From Duganella flavida (lineage in GTDB: Bacteria; Pseudomonadota; Gammaproteobacteria; Burkholderiales; Burkholderiaceae_D): a stretch of 64,000 nucleotides of DNA. Shown here one piece after another: positions 1 to 8,547 of this stretch; position 1 is the stretch's first letter, and each line of letters opens with the position of its first letter. The stretch lies in NCBI RefSeq assembly GCF_009857445.1, contig NZ_WWCN01000007.1, positions 62,001 through 126,000 of the forward strand, read 5' to 3'. A program made the position numbers and the translations under genes. Below the pieces are notes generated by a model. That model had not been told where the DNA came from and made no database searches. It saw only the letters and a list, made by a program, of their open reading frames with translations.

Positions 1-45
1 CCACTGGTCCATATCAGCATCGGAAAAATTTTCTCGGATAGACAT
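1..45 (-). CDS. possible 5' end of a gene running off the left edge
   Basis: An ATG at 43-45 on the minus strand opens a frame that stays open to the window edge, reading MSIRENFSDADMDQW. No clear ribosome binding site precedes it and only 15 codons are visible, so it cannot be assigned to a family. It may be the next gene downstream of nasA or a chance frame. Confidence 0.25.
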   Translation of the reverse strand, partial: MSIRENFSDADMDQW

Positions 46-53
46 GATGCATT

Positions 54-98
54 CAAGGTTGCGATCGACAAGTCTAGCTTACCATAATCGCAACCTTG
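54..98 (-). terminator. inverted repeat downstream of nasA
   Basis: A perfect 12-base inverted repeat (CAAGGTTGCGAT at 54-65 and its complement at 87-98) with a 21-base loop begins two bases after the nasA stop codon. It lacks a T-run on the minus strand, so it is at best an atypical terminator or an mRNA 3'-end stabilising hairpin. It could also be an operator for the gene at the left edge. Confidence 0.4.
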
Positions 99-99
99 T

Positions 100-2820
100 T
101 TACTGGGCCTCCGCTGCTTCCACGCGTGTTTGCACCAGTATCTTCTTAATCTCCGGGACGCAGGAACCACAGTTGCCGCCGGCCTTCAGGCAAGCCGTCA
201 CCTCCGGTACCGTCTTCAAGTCCTTCTCGATGATGGCGTTGCAGATGGTGTTGCGGCCAACGCCGAAGCATGAGCACACGGTAGGACCGGTGTCCGCGCC
301 CTTCTCCACCGGCATGCCGACCAGCAGGCCAACACGATCGATTTCGCTCAACTGCTCTTTCACGAACAAGCTAGCCAGCCATGCGCGCGAAGGCATGTCC
401 TGGCGCGGCGAGACGAAGATGCACTGATCGATGCGGTCATTCACCACGTGCACGGCGCGGTACACGCCGGCGGTGCGGTCTTCGTATTCGAGCCAATCAG
501 CATCAAGGTCGGTCACGCCAAGCAGCTCGCGCCCCCAGGCAGGATAGTCCTTGATGGTGTTGCGGCCTGCGAGTTCGAAGCGCGCGAACTGGCGGCCTTG
601 GATGCGGGTCCAGTGGGCCACGCTATCGAGGTTTACGTCCGAGCGGCTCAGGATGAAACCATGCCAGCTAACGCGGAACTCTTCCACACGCACTGGCGTG
701 TGTTTGAATTCAGGCTCGCCGGAAACCGGGTCCACCACAGGATTGACCACCGCGCCGACGCGGGCGTCGGATGCGGTCTGGCCATTCCAGTGAATCGGAA
801 TGAACACCGCACCGCGCGGGATGCCGCCGCCGTGCTGCACACGCGCCACCATCGCACCCCACTCGGAAGTGATGCGTGCCAGTTCGCCTTCGCGCACGCC
901 ACTCAGCAACGCATCTTGTGGGTGCATGTCGACGAAGGACTCGGCGATGTGGTCAGCCAGCGTGGCGGATTTTCCGGTGCGGGTCATGGTGTGCCACTGG
1001 TCGCGCACGCGGCCCGTGTTGAGCGACAGCGGATAGTCTTCGCTGACGGCATGCTTCGGCGCGCGCGGCGCGGTGGCGATGAAGCGTGCCTTGCCGTCCG
1101 GGTGTGCGTAGACATTGTCCTTGAACAGGCGCACTTCAACTTGCAGCTCGCCAGAGGCGGTGCGACGCACCGGCCACTGGGTCGGCTCCATATCGTCGTA
1201 CTCGCGCTGATTCAGACCGCCAAGGCCGGACATGTCAAATGCGCGCGGCACGTCGCCGACGGCGTTGCGGAAGCCGCTCAGGCGCGCGTGCTCATCGAAC
1301 ACGCCGTGCTGGCCACAGAAATCAAAACCGCTGTAGCCCATACGCTGCGCGAACAGCGACAGGATCTTCCAGTCCGGCAGCGCTTCGCCCGGCGTAGCGA
1401 GGAAGGCGCGCTGGCGCGAGATGCGGCGCTCGGAGTTGGTTACCGTGCCGTCCTTCTCGCCCCAGCCCAGCGCCGGCAGCAGCACGTCGGCGTAGGCGGT
1501 GGTGTCGGTGTTCTGCATGATGTCGGAGGAGATCACCAGCTCGCACTTTTCCAGCGCGCGACGCACCTGATCCGCATCCGGCAGGCTGACGACAGGATTG
1601 GTGGCGATCACCCACACCGATTTCACCTTGCCTTCTTCAATGGCCTGGAACAGGTCCACCGCTTTCAGGCCGCCCTTGTCGGCCATGGCCGGCGATTCCC
1701 AGAAAGTCTGCACCACGTCGCGGTGATCGGCGCGTTCCAGGTCCATGTGCGCGGCCAGCATGTTGGCCAAGCCGCCTACTTCGCGGCCACCCATGGCATT
1801 CGGCTGGCCAGTGATGGAGAACGGGCCCATGCCCGGCTTGCCGAGTCGGCCGCCGATCAAGTGGCAGTTGATGATGGCGTTGGCCTTGTCCGTACCCGCC
1901 GACGACTGGTTCACGCCCATCGAGTAAGCGGTGATGGTCTTGCGGGTGGCGGCGAACAGTTCGTAGAACTCCAGCAGCACCGGCAATTCGATACGGCAGA
2001 TTTTGGCGACGACGGCTGGATCGGCGCAATCGGCGTTAGCGACGCCCAGCGCATTGTCAAAGCCGTTGGTGTGGTTCTCGATGAAGCGTGGATCGACTGC
2101 GCCAATGCGCGACAGATAGCTTAGCAAGCCATTGAACAGCCACACATCGGTGCCGGCTTTGACTGGCAGGTGCAGGTCGGCCAGTTCGCAGGTAGCAGTG
2201 CGGCGTGGGTCGATCACCACCAGCTTCATTTCAGGCCGCGCTTCTTTGGCTTTCAAAATGCGCTGGAACAGAATCGGGTGGCACCAAGCGGTGTTGGAGC
2301 CCACCAGCACGATCATATCGGCCAGTTCGAGATCGTCGTAGCAGACCGGCACCAGATCTTCGCCAAAGGCGCGCTTATAGCCCGCCACAGCGGAAGACAT
2401 GCACAGGCGCGAGTTGGTGTCGATGTTGGCGCTGCCGACGTAGCCCTTCATCAGCTTATTGGCGACGTAGTAGTCTTCGGTCAGCAACTGGCCGGAGACG
2501 TACAGCGCCACCGCATCCGGGCCGTGTTCGGCGATGATGGTCTTCCACGCATCGGCCACTTTGCCGAGCGCTTCGTCCCACGAGGTGCGGCGCAGGCCAC
2601 TCTCATCGCGCACTTGCGGATACAGCAGGCGACCTTCCAGCCCCACGGTTTCGCCCAAGGCAGAACCCTTCACGCACAGGCGGCCCTGGTTGGCCGGGTG
2701 CTGCTTGTCGCCGGCGATGGCGATCGTGCCGTCGGCCAGCGGCGTGGCCTGCACGCCGCAGCCTACGCCGCAGTATGCACAAGTAGTACGGATAGCCAGA
2801 TGGTCGGTGGACAGGTTCAA
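100..2820 (-). CDS. nasA: assimilatory nitrate reductase catalytic subunit
   Basis: Molybdopterin oxidoreductase of 906 residues that reduces nitrate to nitrite in the cytoplasm. The N-terminal [4Fe-4S] ligands are visible as C14, C17, C21 and C49, with no signal peptide and no Tat motif, which fits the assimilatory rather than the periplasmic (Nap) type. The bis-MGD-binding core fills most of the chain. The last 60 or so residues form a BFD-like [2Fe-2S] domain with CSC and GGNCGSC motifs, as in Klebsiella-type NasA. It is the last gene of the narK-nirB-nirD-FAD-nasA unit, 9 bases after the FAD reductase stop, so it shares that unit's nitrogen and nitrate control. The separate FAD protein next door is the likely electron donor (inference from NasC-NasA systems). 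Confidence 0.95.
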   Translation of the reverse strand: MNLSTDHLAIRTTCAYCGVGCGVQATPLADGTIAIAGDKQHPANQGRLCVKGSALGETVGLEGRLLYPQVRDESGLRRTSWDEALGKVADAWKTIIAEHGPDAVALYVSGQLLTEDYYVANKLMKGYVGSANIDTNSRLCMSSAVAGYKRAFGEDLVPVCYDDLELADMIVLVGSNTAWCHPILFQRILKAKEARPEMKLVVIDPRRTATCELADLHLPVKAGTDVWLFNGLLSYLSRIGAVDPRFIENHTNGFDNALGVANADCADPAVVAKICRIELPVLLEFYELFAATRKTITAYSMGVNQSSAGTDKANAIINCHLIGGRLGKPGMGPFSITGQPNAMGGREVGGLANMLAAHMDLERADHRDVVQTFWESPAMADKGGLKAVDLFQAIEEGKVKSVWVIATNPVVSLPDADQVRRALEKCELVISSDIMQNTDTTAYADVLLPALGWGEKDGTVTNSERRISRQRAFLATPGEALPDWKILSLFAQRMGYSGFDFCGQHGVFDEHARLSGFRNAVGDVPRAFDMSGLGGLNQREYDDMEPTQWPVRRTASGELQVEVRLFKDNVYAHPDGKARFIATAPRAPKHAVSEDYPLSLNTGRVRDQWHTMTRTGKSATLADHIAESFVDMHPQDALLSGVREGELARITSEWGAMVARVQHGGGIPRGAVFIPIHWNGQTASDARVGAVVNPVVDPVSGEPEFKHTPVRVEEFRVSWHGFILSRSDVNLDSVAHWTRIQGRQFARFELAGRNTIKDYPAWGRELLGVTDLDADWLEYEDRTAGVYRAVHVVNDRIDQCIFVSPRQDMPSRAWLASLFVKEQLSEIDRVGLLVGMPVEKGADTGPTVCSCFGVGRNTICNAIIEKDLKTVPEVTACLKAGGNCGSCVPEIKKILVQTRVEAAEAQ

Positions 2821-2829
2821 GATAATCCT

Positions 2830-4044
2830 TCAGGCGGCCCGGTTGGACAGAGCTTCGCCAAATAACAGGGTTTGCCGGATTGGCGTAATGTCGGCGCGGT
2901 TCTGGATCAAACCGAAATACCACGGACCGTCCTTGACGTCACCATAAAGTACGGCGCCGGTAACGCGACCATCTTTAATCACCAGCCGCTTGTAGACGCC
3001 ACGGCGTGCATCACGCAGCACCAGATCTTCACTGCCTTCGCCGCCGATAAAATCACCGACCGAGTACAGGTCCACGCCAGTCACCTTCAAGCGCGTTGGC
3101 GAAGTCGATTGCACGTAGCGGCGCACGCCGGCGCCAGCCAAGTGAGCGCCGCACACGCGGGCCTGGTCCCAGATAGGCGCCACAAGGCCGAAAGTGGCGC
3201 TGCGGTGTTGCACGCATTCGCCGACGGCGTACACGCGTGGGTCGTAGGTTTGCAGCGTGTCGTCCACCACAATCGCGCGGTCGCAATGCAGGCCGGCCGA
3301 TTTGGCCAGCTCGATGTTAGGACGCACGCCGGCGGTCATTACCACCAGATCGGCAGGAATCACGGCACCATCCTTGAAACGTACGCCGGTCACGCGGTCA
3401 GGTCCAAGGATTTCTTCGGTCTGCGCACCCATCATGAACTTCAGGCCTTTGGCTTCCAGCGCTTTTTGCAGCAGCAGCGCGGCAGGCTTGTCGAGTTGCT
3501 GGTTCATCAGCGCGTCGGTCACGTGCACCACGGTCACGGACATGCCTTGGCGTTGCAGGCCATTGGCCGCTTCAAGACCCAGCAAGCCGCCGCCGATTAC
3601 CACCGCGTGGCGATGATTGCGCGCCATGGCCAGCATGGTTTCCACGTCCTGAATATCACGGAAGGCCAGCACACCTTTCAATTTATGGCCCGGCACCGGG
3701 ATGATGAAAGGCTTGGAGCCGGTGGCAATCAGCAAACGGTCATAGCGCACTTCGAGGCCGGACTTGGCACGCACGATGCGATTGCGGCGATCGATGTGCA
3801 CCACTGGGTCACCGGCGTGCAGCGTGATGTTGTGCTGAACGTACCACTCGCGCGTGTTGAGCATGATGTCGTCGATGCTCTTCTCGCCCGCCAGCACCGG
3901 CGACAGCAGGATGCGGTTGTAGTTACCATGCGGCTCGGCGCCAAACACGGTAATGTCGTACATGTCGGGCGCCAGCTTGTACAGTTCTTCCACCGTACGC
4001 ATGCCGGCCATGCCGTTGCCAATGACGACCAGCGCCGGTTTCAT
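2830..4044 (-). CDS. FAD-dependent NAD(P)H oxidoreductase, probable nitrate reductase electron-transfer subunit
   Basis: A 404-residue pyridine nucleotide-disulphide family reductase. It has an N-terminal FAD-binding loop (VVIGNGMAG, residues 6-14) and a central NAD(P)H-binding loop (VVIGGGLLGLEAA, near residue 150). It resembles the N-terminal half of NirB but lacks the BFD, sirohaem and [4Fe-4S] parts. Its start codon overlaps the nirD stop (ATGA) and nasA follows at once. In Klebsiella-type systems a flavoprotein (NasC) carries electrons from NADH to NasA, and this gene has the right size and position for that job. The role is inference; the FAD/NAD fold is clear from motifs. Confidence 0.85.
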   Translation of the reverse strand: MKPALVVIGNGMAGMRTVEELYKLAPDMYDITVFGAEPHGNYNRILLSPVLAGEKSIDDIMLNTREWYVQHNITLHAGDPVVHIDRRNRIVRAKSGLEVRYDRLLIATGSKPFIIPVPGHKLKGVLAFRDIQDVETMLAMARNHRHAVVIGGGLLGLEAANGLQRQGMSVTVVHVTDALMNQQLDKPAALLLQKALEAKGLKFMMGAQTEEILGPDRVTGVRFKDGAVIPADLVVMTAGVRPNIELAKSAGLHCDRAIVVDDTLQTYDPRVYAVGECVQHRSATFGLVAPIWDQARVCGAHLAGAGVRRYVQSTSPTRLKVTGVDLYSVGDFIGGEGSEDLVLRDARRGVYKRLVIKDGRVTGAVLYGDVKDGPWYFGLIQNRADITPIRQTLLFGEALSNRAA

Positions 4045-4388
4045 AAACCTACCCAGACCTTTCCGCCGTCAATGCGGGTTGGATAGGTGCCGACCGAGTG
4101 CTCCGGCGCTTCCAGGCATTCGCCGGTTTGCAGGTCGAAGTGCTGCTTGTAGATCGGCGAAGCGACAACTATGCGCTCGCCCAGCGAACCGACCAAGCCA
4201 CGCGACAGCACCGAGGCTTCCGAATTCGGATCGTAGTTATCGATGGCGAACACGCGCGGGCCGCCGTCGTCGACGTGGAACACGGCCACTTGTTCGTCGT
4301 TCAGCAGCGCGCACACGCCGGTGTTAGGGACGATGTCCTCCAGGTTGCAGACGGCGACCCATTTATCGGTTTGGATATCACGGTGCAT
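4041..4388 (-). CDS. nirD: nitrite reductase (NAD(P)H) small subunit
   Basis: A 115-residue Rieske-fold protein of the NirD family, which pairs with NirB to reduce nitrite to ammonium in the cytoplasm. It has the usual length and the typical central and C-terminal segments (DGGPRVFAIDNYDPNSEA, QHFDLQTGECL) but none of the Cys/His pairs that bind a Rieske cluster, as normal for NirD. It begins 10 bases after nirB, and its stop overlaps the start of the FAD reductase in an ATGA, implying translational coupling. Expression follows the narK-nirBD-nasA promoter and leader. Confidence 0.95.
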   Translation of the reverse strand: MHRDIQTDKWVAVCNLEDIVPNTGVCALLNDEQVAVFHVDDGGPRVFAIDNYDPNSEASVLSRGLVGSLGERIVVASPIYKQHFDLQTGECLEAPEHSVGTYPTRIDGGKVWVGL

Positions 4389-4398
4389 ACAAATCTCC

Positions 4399-6933
4399 TT
4401 AAGCTGCCTTGACTGCGATAGGGATAACGCGTTTGCGCTCTTCGATAGTGGCCGGGCGAATCTGGCCGCGTTCTTCCATGAACAGCACGTTCTCGTCGCC
4501 CTTCTCGCTGTTGACGAAGTGGCGGAAGCGTTTGCGGGTCTCTGGATTTTCGACTGCTTCTTTCCACTCGCAAGCGTAGGTGCTGACCACGTGTGCCATG
4601 TCGGCTTCCAGCTCGGCGGCGATGCCCAGCTTGTCGTTGATGATCACGCTCTTCAGGTAATCCAGGCCGCCTTCCATGTTTTCGCGCCAGGTGCTGGTGC
4701 GTTGCAGGCGGTCGCCGGTGCGGCTGTAGAACATCAGGAAGCGGTCGATGTACTGTATCAGCGTGGCCTTATCCAGTTCCGTGGCGATCAGTTCCGCGTG
4801 GCGTGGCTTCATGCCGCCGTTGCCGCACACGTAAAGGTTCCAGCCTTTTTCGGTGGCGATGATGCCGACGTCTTTGCCTTGCGCTTCCGCGCATTCGCGG
4901 GTGCAGCCGGATACGCCGAACTTGATTTTGTGCGGCGTGCGCAGGCCTTTGTAGCGGTTCTCCAGTTCCACGGCCAGGCCGATGGAATCGTCAACGCCGT
5001 AACGGCACCAGGTCGAACCGACGCAGGACTTCACGGTACGCAGCGACTTGCCGTAGGCGTGGCCGGATTCAAAACCGGCAGCGATCAGCTCTTCCCAGAT
5101 TAGCGGCAGCTGTTCAACGCGGGCGCCGAACATGTCGACACGCGCGCCGCCGGTGATCTTGGTGTACAAGCCGTACTTCTTGGCCACCATGCCGACTGCG
5201 ATCAGGCCATCGGGCGTTACCTCACCTGCCGGCATGCGCGGCACCACCGAGTAAGTACCGTCTTTCTGGATATTGCCAAGGAAGTAGTCGTTGGTGTCTT
5301 GCAGGCTGGCGTGTTCCTTCTTCAGCACGAACTCGTTGTTGATGGTGGCGAGGATGCTGGCCGCCAGCGGTTTGCACACGTCGCAGCCCAAGCCCTTGCC
5401 ATGCTTGTGCAGCAGGTCGCCAAAGGTGCTGATCTTGCCGACTTTAATCAGGTGGAACAGTTCCTGACGCGAGTAGCCAAAGTGTTCGCACACATGGTTG
5501 TTAACTTCCATGCCCTGCTTCTTCATCTCGGCCTTCATCACTTGCGTGACGAGTGGCACGCAGCCGCCGCACGCGGTGCCGGCGGTGGTGCACGACTTCA
5601 GTTCACCGATGGTGCAAGCGCCGTTGGCGACAGCGGCGCACAGCTGGCCTTTGGAGATGTTATTGCAGGAGCAGATCTGCGCGCTGTCAGGCAAAGCATC
5701 CACGCCCAGCGCCGGCCTGGCCGCGCCATCCGATTGCGGCAGGATCAGGAACTCCGGCGATTCCGGCAGCTCGATTTTGTTCAGCATCATTTGCAGCAGC
5801 GTGCCGTATTCGCTGGCGTCGCCCACCATCACGCCGCCCAGCAGGTACTTGCCGCAGCTGGAGACCACGATTTTTTTGTAGATCTGTTTGCGCTCGTCGA
5901 TGAACTGGTAAGAATGGCTGCCCTCTTCCTTGCCGTGCGGGTCGCCGATCGAGGCCACGTCCACGCCCATCAGTTTCAGCTTGGTGCTCATATCGGCGCC
6001 AGCGAATTCGCCCGCTTCGCCCAGCATGTGCTTGACGGCGACGCGCGCCATTTCATAGCCCGGCGCCACCAGGCCGAAGATCATGCCGCCCCACAGCGCG
6101 CATTCGCCAATCGCGTACACGTGCGGATCGGAGGTGACGCAGTTGTTGTTGATTTCAATGCCGCCGCGTGGGCCGATGACCAGTCCAGCTTCTTTCGCCA
6201 GCATGTCGCGAGGCCGGATACCGGCCGAGAACACGATCATGTCGGCATCCAGATGGCCGCCATCGGCGAACTCCATGCGGTGGGTGCCATCCACGCCGTC
6301 AACGATGGCGGTGGTGTTTTTACCCGTGTGGACGGTCACGCCCAATTCTTCAATTTTACGGCGCAGCACACGGCCGCCGCCATCATCCACCTGCACTGCC
6401 ATCAGGCGCGGCGAGAATTCAACCACGTGGGTTTCCAGCTTCATGTCGCGCAGGGCCTTGGCGCATTCGAGGCCCAACAAGCCGCCGCCGATTACCACAC
6501 CGGTCTTCGAGCGCTGGCCGCATTCCAGCATCGCTTCCAGATCTTCGATGGTACGGTAGACGAAGCAATCCTTGCGCTCCTTGCCCGGCAGCGGTGGCAC
6601 GAACGGGAAGGAGCCGGTGGCAATGACCAGTTTGTCGTAGTCCAGCACACTGCCATCGGCGACAGTAACCGTCTTCGCTTTAGTATCGATGGCGGTGGCG
6701 CGGCTGTTCAGGCGCAGCACCATGCTGTCGTTTTGCTCAAAGAAGCCCGGCTTCACCAGCGACAGGTCTTCCGCCGATTTACCCGAGAAGAATTCGGAAA
6801 GGTGCACACGGTCGTACGCGGGACGCGGCTCTTCGCACAGCACGGTCACTTGCAGATTCGGCGTACCGCTGTTGGCCAGGCTTTCCAGGAATTTGTGGCC
6901 AACCATGCCGTGGCCGATAACGATAATTTTCAT
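4399..6933 (-). CDS. nirB: nitrite reductase (NAD(P)H) large subunit
   Basis: Cytoplasmic sirohaem nitrite reductase of 844 residues, catalysing the six-electron reduction of nitrite to ammonium with NAD(P)H. Visible in order: an FAD loop at the N-terminus (VIGHGMVGHKF), an NAD(P)H loop (VVIGGGLLGLECA, near 145-160), a BFD-like [2Fe-2S] domain (ICSCNN ... CGGCVP, about 420-480), then the nitrite/sulphite reductase half with the sirohaem/[4Fe-4S] cysteines in CVGSTWC and SGCTREC. Length is normal. It lies 13 bases downstream of the narK-type transporter gene and 10 bases upstream of nirD. Confidence 0.96.
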   Translation of the reverse strand: MKIIVIGHGMVGHKFLESLANSGTPNLQVTVLCEEPRPAYDRVHLSEFFSGKSAEDLSLVKPGFFEQNDSMVLRLNSRATAIDTKAKTVTVADGSVLDYDKLVIATGSFPFVPPLPGKERKDCFVYRTIEDLEAMLECGQRSKTGVVIGGGLLGLECAKALRDMKLETHVVEFSPRLMAVQVDDGGGRVLRRKIEELGVTVHTGKNTTAIVDGVDGTHRMEFADGGHLDADMIVFSAGIRPRDMLAKEAGLVIGPRGGIEINNNCVTSDPHVYAIGECALWGGMIFGLVAPGYEMARVAVKHMLGEAGEFAGADMSTKLKLMGVDVASIGDPHGKEEGSHSYQFIDERKQIYKKIVVSSCGKYLLGGVMVGDASEYGTLLQMMLNKIELPESPEFLILPQSDGAARPALGVDALPDSAQICSCNNISKGQLCAAVANGACTIGELKSCTTAGTACGGCVPLVTQVMKAEMKKQGMEVNNHVCEHFGYSRQELFHLIKVGKISTFGDLLHKHGKGLGCDVCKPLAASILATINNEFVLKKEHASLQDTNDYFLGNIQKDGTYSVVPRMPAGEVTPDGLIAVGMVAKKYGLYTKITGGARVDMFGARVEQLPLIWEELIAAGFESGHAYGKSLRTVKSCVGSTWCRYGVDDSIGLAVELENRYKGLRTPHKIKFGVSGCTRECAEAQGKDVGIIATEKGWNLYVCGNGGMKPRHAELIATELDKATLIQYIDRFLMFYSRTGDRLQRTSTWRENMEGGLDYLKSVIINDKLGIAAELEADMAHVVSTYACEWKEAVENPETRKRFRHFVNSEKGDENVLFMEERGQIRPATIEERKRVIPIAVKAA

Positions 6934-6946
6934 GATGCGATTCCTA

Positions 6947-8251
6947 TTAAGCTGCCAGCTTGGTGGCGATTGCGGATTCTTCTACGGCGTCGCTGCTGAA
7001 GCGTGCAGCCAGTGCGCACAGGGCGGATACCGCGACCAGCACGCCAAGGATGCTCAGAGTTTGTTGCACATCGCCAGTGCCCTTCATCAGGAAGCCTGCT
7101 GCGACAGCGCCTACATTGCCGCCAGCGCCGATGATGCCGGCTACGCCGCCCAGGGCGCGCTTGTCGACGAACGGCACCACGGCGTAAGTCGCACCGCAAG
7201 CCATGTGGGTGAACAGGCCGAAGAACAGCATGGCGGCGATAGCCAGCGTGGCGTTGCCAGCGTGGGCAAACATCAGCAGGCCAGCGCCTTCGCCCAGCAT
7301 CAGCACGAACAGCAGGTTGACGCGGTTATTCAGATTGCCGGCGGCGGCGAATTTGTCCGAGGTCCAGCCGCCCAGTGCACGGGCGAACAGCGCCAGCAAA
7401 CCGAAACTGCCTGCTGCCATGCCAGCTTGCGCCAGCGTCAGTTTGAAGTGGTCGACGTAGTAGGTGGCAGCGATGTTGTGGATGAAGATCTCGATACCGA
7501 AGCAAGCGCCGTAGGTGACGAACAGCAGCCATACGCGGTAGTTCGATGCAGCCAGTTTGAACGAATCCCAGCCGCCTTTCTTTCCCCCCTCAATCGTGAT
7601 GCCGGCGGCACGCAGTTCGGCAAAGTTACCTTGCGGGCAGTCTTGCGTGAAGCGGTAGTAGACGCCGGCCATGATGATCATCAGGACGCCGGGCACGATC
7701 AGGGCAGCGCGCCAGCCGTAGCCTTCACCAACGCCCAGCATCACCATGGCGGCCATCAGCAGCGGCATGGCTGCTTGCGCTGCGCCGCCGCCGGCATTGC
7801 CCCAGCCTGCGGCGGCCGCGTTGGCGGTGCCCACCACTTTCGGCGCGAACATCACCGAGGTGTGGTACTGCGTAATCACAAAGCTGGCGCCGGCCGCGCC
7901 GATGGCGAGGCGGAAGAACAGGAAGCTCTCGTAGCTCTGCGCGAAGGCCACGCCGATCACCGGGATGGAACCCAGCAGCAGCAAGCCGGTGTAGGCTTTA
8001 CGTGGGCCGAAGTGGTCGCACAGCGGACCGATAATCAGGCGCACAACGATGGTCACTGCCACCGCTGCGATGTTGATGTTGGCGATTTGCGCCACCGTCA
8101 AACCGAATTCGCCTTTAATCACCGGCATCAGCGGCGCGCAGGCGAACCATGCGAAGAAGCAGACGAAGAATGCCATCCAGGTCAAGTGGAACGCCCGCAT
8201 CTGAGGCGTTGAAATCGAAAAGAGCTTGATGCTGGTAGCTTTGCTGGCCAT
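6947..8251 (-). CDS. narK: MFS nitrate/nitrite transporter, NarK/NasA type
   Basis: A 434-residue inner-membrane transporter of the NNP branch of the major facilitator family, importing nitrate or nitrite for assimilation. The two glycine-rich signatures are present (GWGNAGGGAAQ near residue 145 and GIIGAGGNVGAVAAG near residue 390), with about 12 hydrophobic segments. I chose the ATG at 8249-8251 because GGGAT lies 8 bases before it. A longer frame with an in-frame ATG at 8275 would begin inside the T-run of the leader terminator and has no ribosome binding site. It is the first gene of the nirBD-nasA unit and follows the ANTAR leader and sigma-54 promoter. Two nitrate importers (this and NrtABC) are therefore encoded side by side. 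Confidence 0.93.
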   Translation of the reverse strand: MASKATSIKLFSISTPQMRAFHLTWMAFFVCFFAWFACAPLMPVIKGEFGLTVAQIANINIAAVAVTIVVRLIIGPLCDHFGPRKAYTGLLLLGSIPVIGVAFAQSYESFLFFRLAIGAAGASFVITQYHTSVMFAPKVVGTANAAAAGWGNAGGGAAQAAMPLLMAAMVMLGVGEGYGWRAALIVPGVLMIIMAGVYYRFTQDCPQGNFAELRAAGITIEGGKKGGWDSFKLAASNYRVWLLFVTYGACFGIEIFIHNIAATYYVDHFKLTLAQAGMAAGSFGLLALFARALGGWTSDKFAAAGNLNNRVNLLFVLMLGEGAGLLMFAHAGNATLAIAAMLFFGLFTHMACGATYAVVPFVDKRALGGVAGIIGAGGNVGAVAAGFLMKGTGDVQQTLSILGVLVAVSALCALAARFSSDAVEESAIATKLAA

Positions 8252-8269
8252 TTTTTTATCCCGTTCAGA

Positions 8270-8354
8270 AAACAAAAAGGCGTCCGCACAACCACAGTCG
8301 CAAAGACCGGATTGGGCGGACGCCGTTGTCCTGCCAGTCCGTCCTTGGACCAGC
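8270..8354 (-). promoter_or_regulatory. ANTAR-type antitermination leader of narK-nirBD-nasA (P1, P2 and terminator)
   Basis: Read on the minus strand, P1 (8333-8354) is an 8-bp stem with loop AAGGAC, P2 (8318-8331) is a 4-bp stem GGAC/GTCC with loop AACGGC, separated by one base. Both loops have six bases with A1 and G4, the hallmark of ANTAR target hairpins. The 3' strand and loop of P2 overlap the 5' arm of a terminator (GGCGTCCGC at 8316-8324 pairing with 8279-8287, followed by TTTTTGTTTT). P2 and the terminator cannot form together, so ANTAR protein binding to P1-P2 would let transcription continue into narK. Confidence 0.88.
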
Positions 8355-8406
8355 TATGAATTCGTGTACTTCGGGGAGATCGCCGTTGATCCCTTGCCCT
8401 ATGCAT

Positions 8407-8422
8407 TGCAAGAGGTGTGCCA
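8407..8422 (-). promoter_or_regulatory. sigma-54 promoter of narK-nirBD-nasA
   Basis: On the minus strand TGGCACACCTCTTGCA matches the sigma-54 -24/-12 consensus: GG and GC are separated by exactly 10 bases. Transcription would start near 8396, giving a leader of about 145 bases that contains the ANTAR hairpins. This indicates RpoN and an NtrC-type activator, in line with nitrogen-limited expression. Confidence 0.85.
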
Positions 8423-8486
8423 GCCTTGAAAATGCAGCGCTACAGGGGGAAAGAGCGATTCAACAACCGCGCAGGAGGCGCGACGG

Positions 8487-8523
8487 TGCGATGTTGCGGT
8501 GCACAGCGCACGCTATCGGTGCA
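8487..8523. promoter_or_regulatory. tandem NtrC-like enhancer sites
   Basis: Two 17-bp partial dyads end in GGTGCA (8487-8503, 8507-8523) and match the NtrC pattern TGCACY-N5-GGTGCA in their right halves fully and in their left halves partly (TGCGAT, CGCACG). Their centres lie 20 bp apart, two helical turns, and 65-100 bp upstream of the sigma-54 promoter, the normal place for NtrC enhancers. The sites also lie next to the start of the divergent gene at 8548. Confidence 0.5.
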
Positions 8524-8547
8524 ATACGATGGTGCTATCCTCAAGAG

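Noticed and set aside
448..2124. Long plus-strand open frame (558 codons) opposite nasA
   Set aside because: It is antisense to a clearly coding gene, is rich in His, Ala, Val and Arg without any domain pattern, and is explained by third-position GC bias. The same holds for the long frames opposite nirB (5299-6999), dnaK (19415-21400), GH2 (53503-55383) and the TonB receptor (61638-63890).
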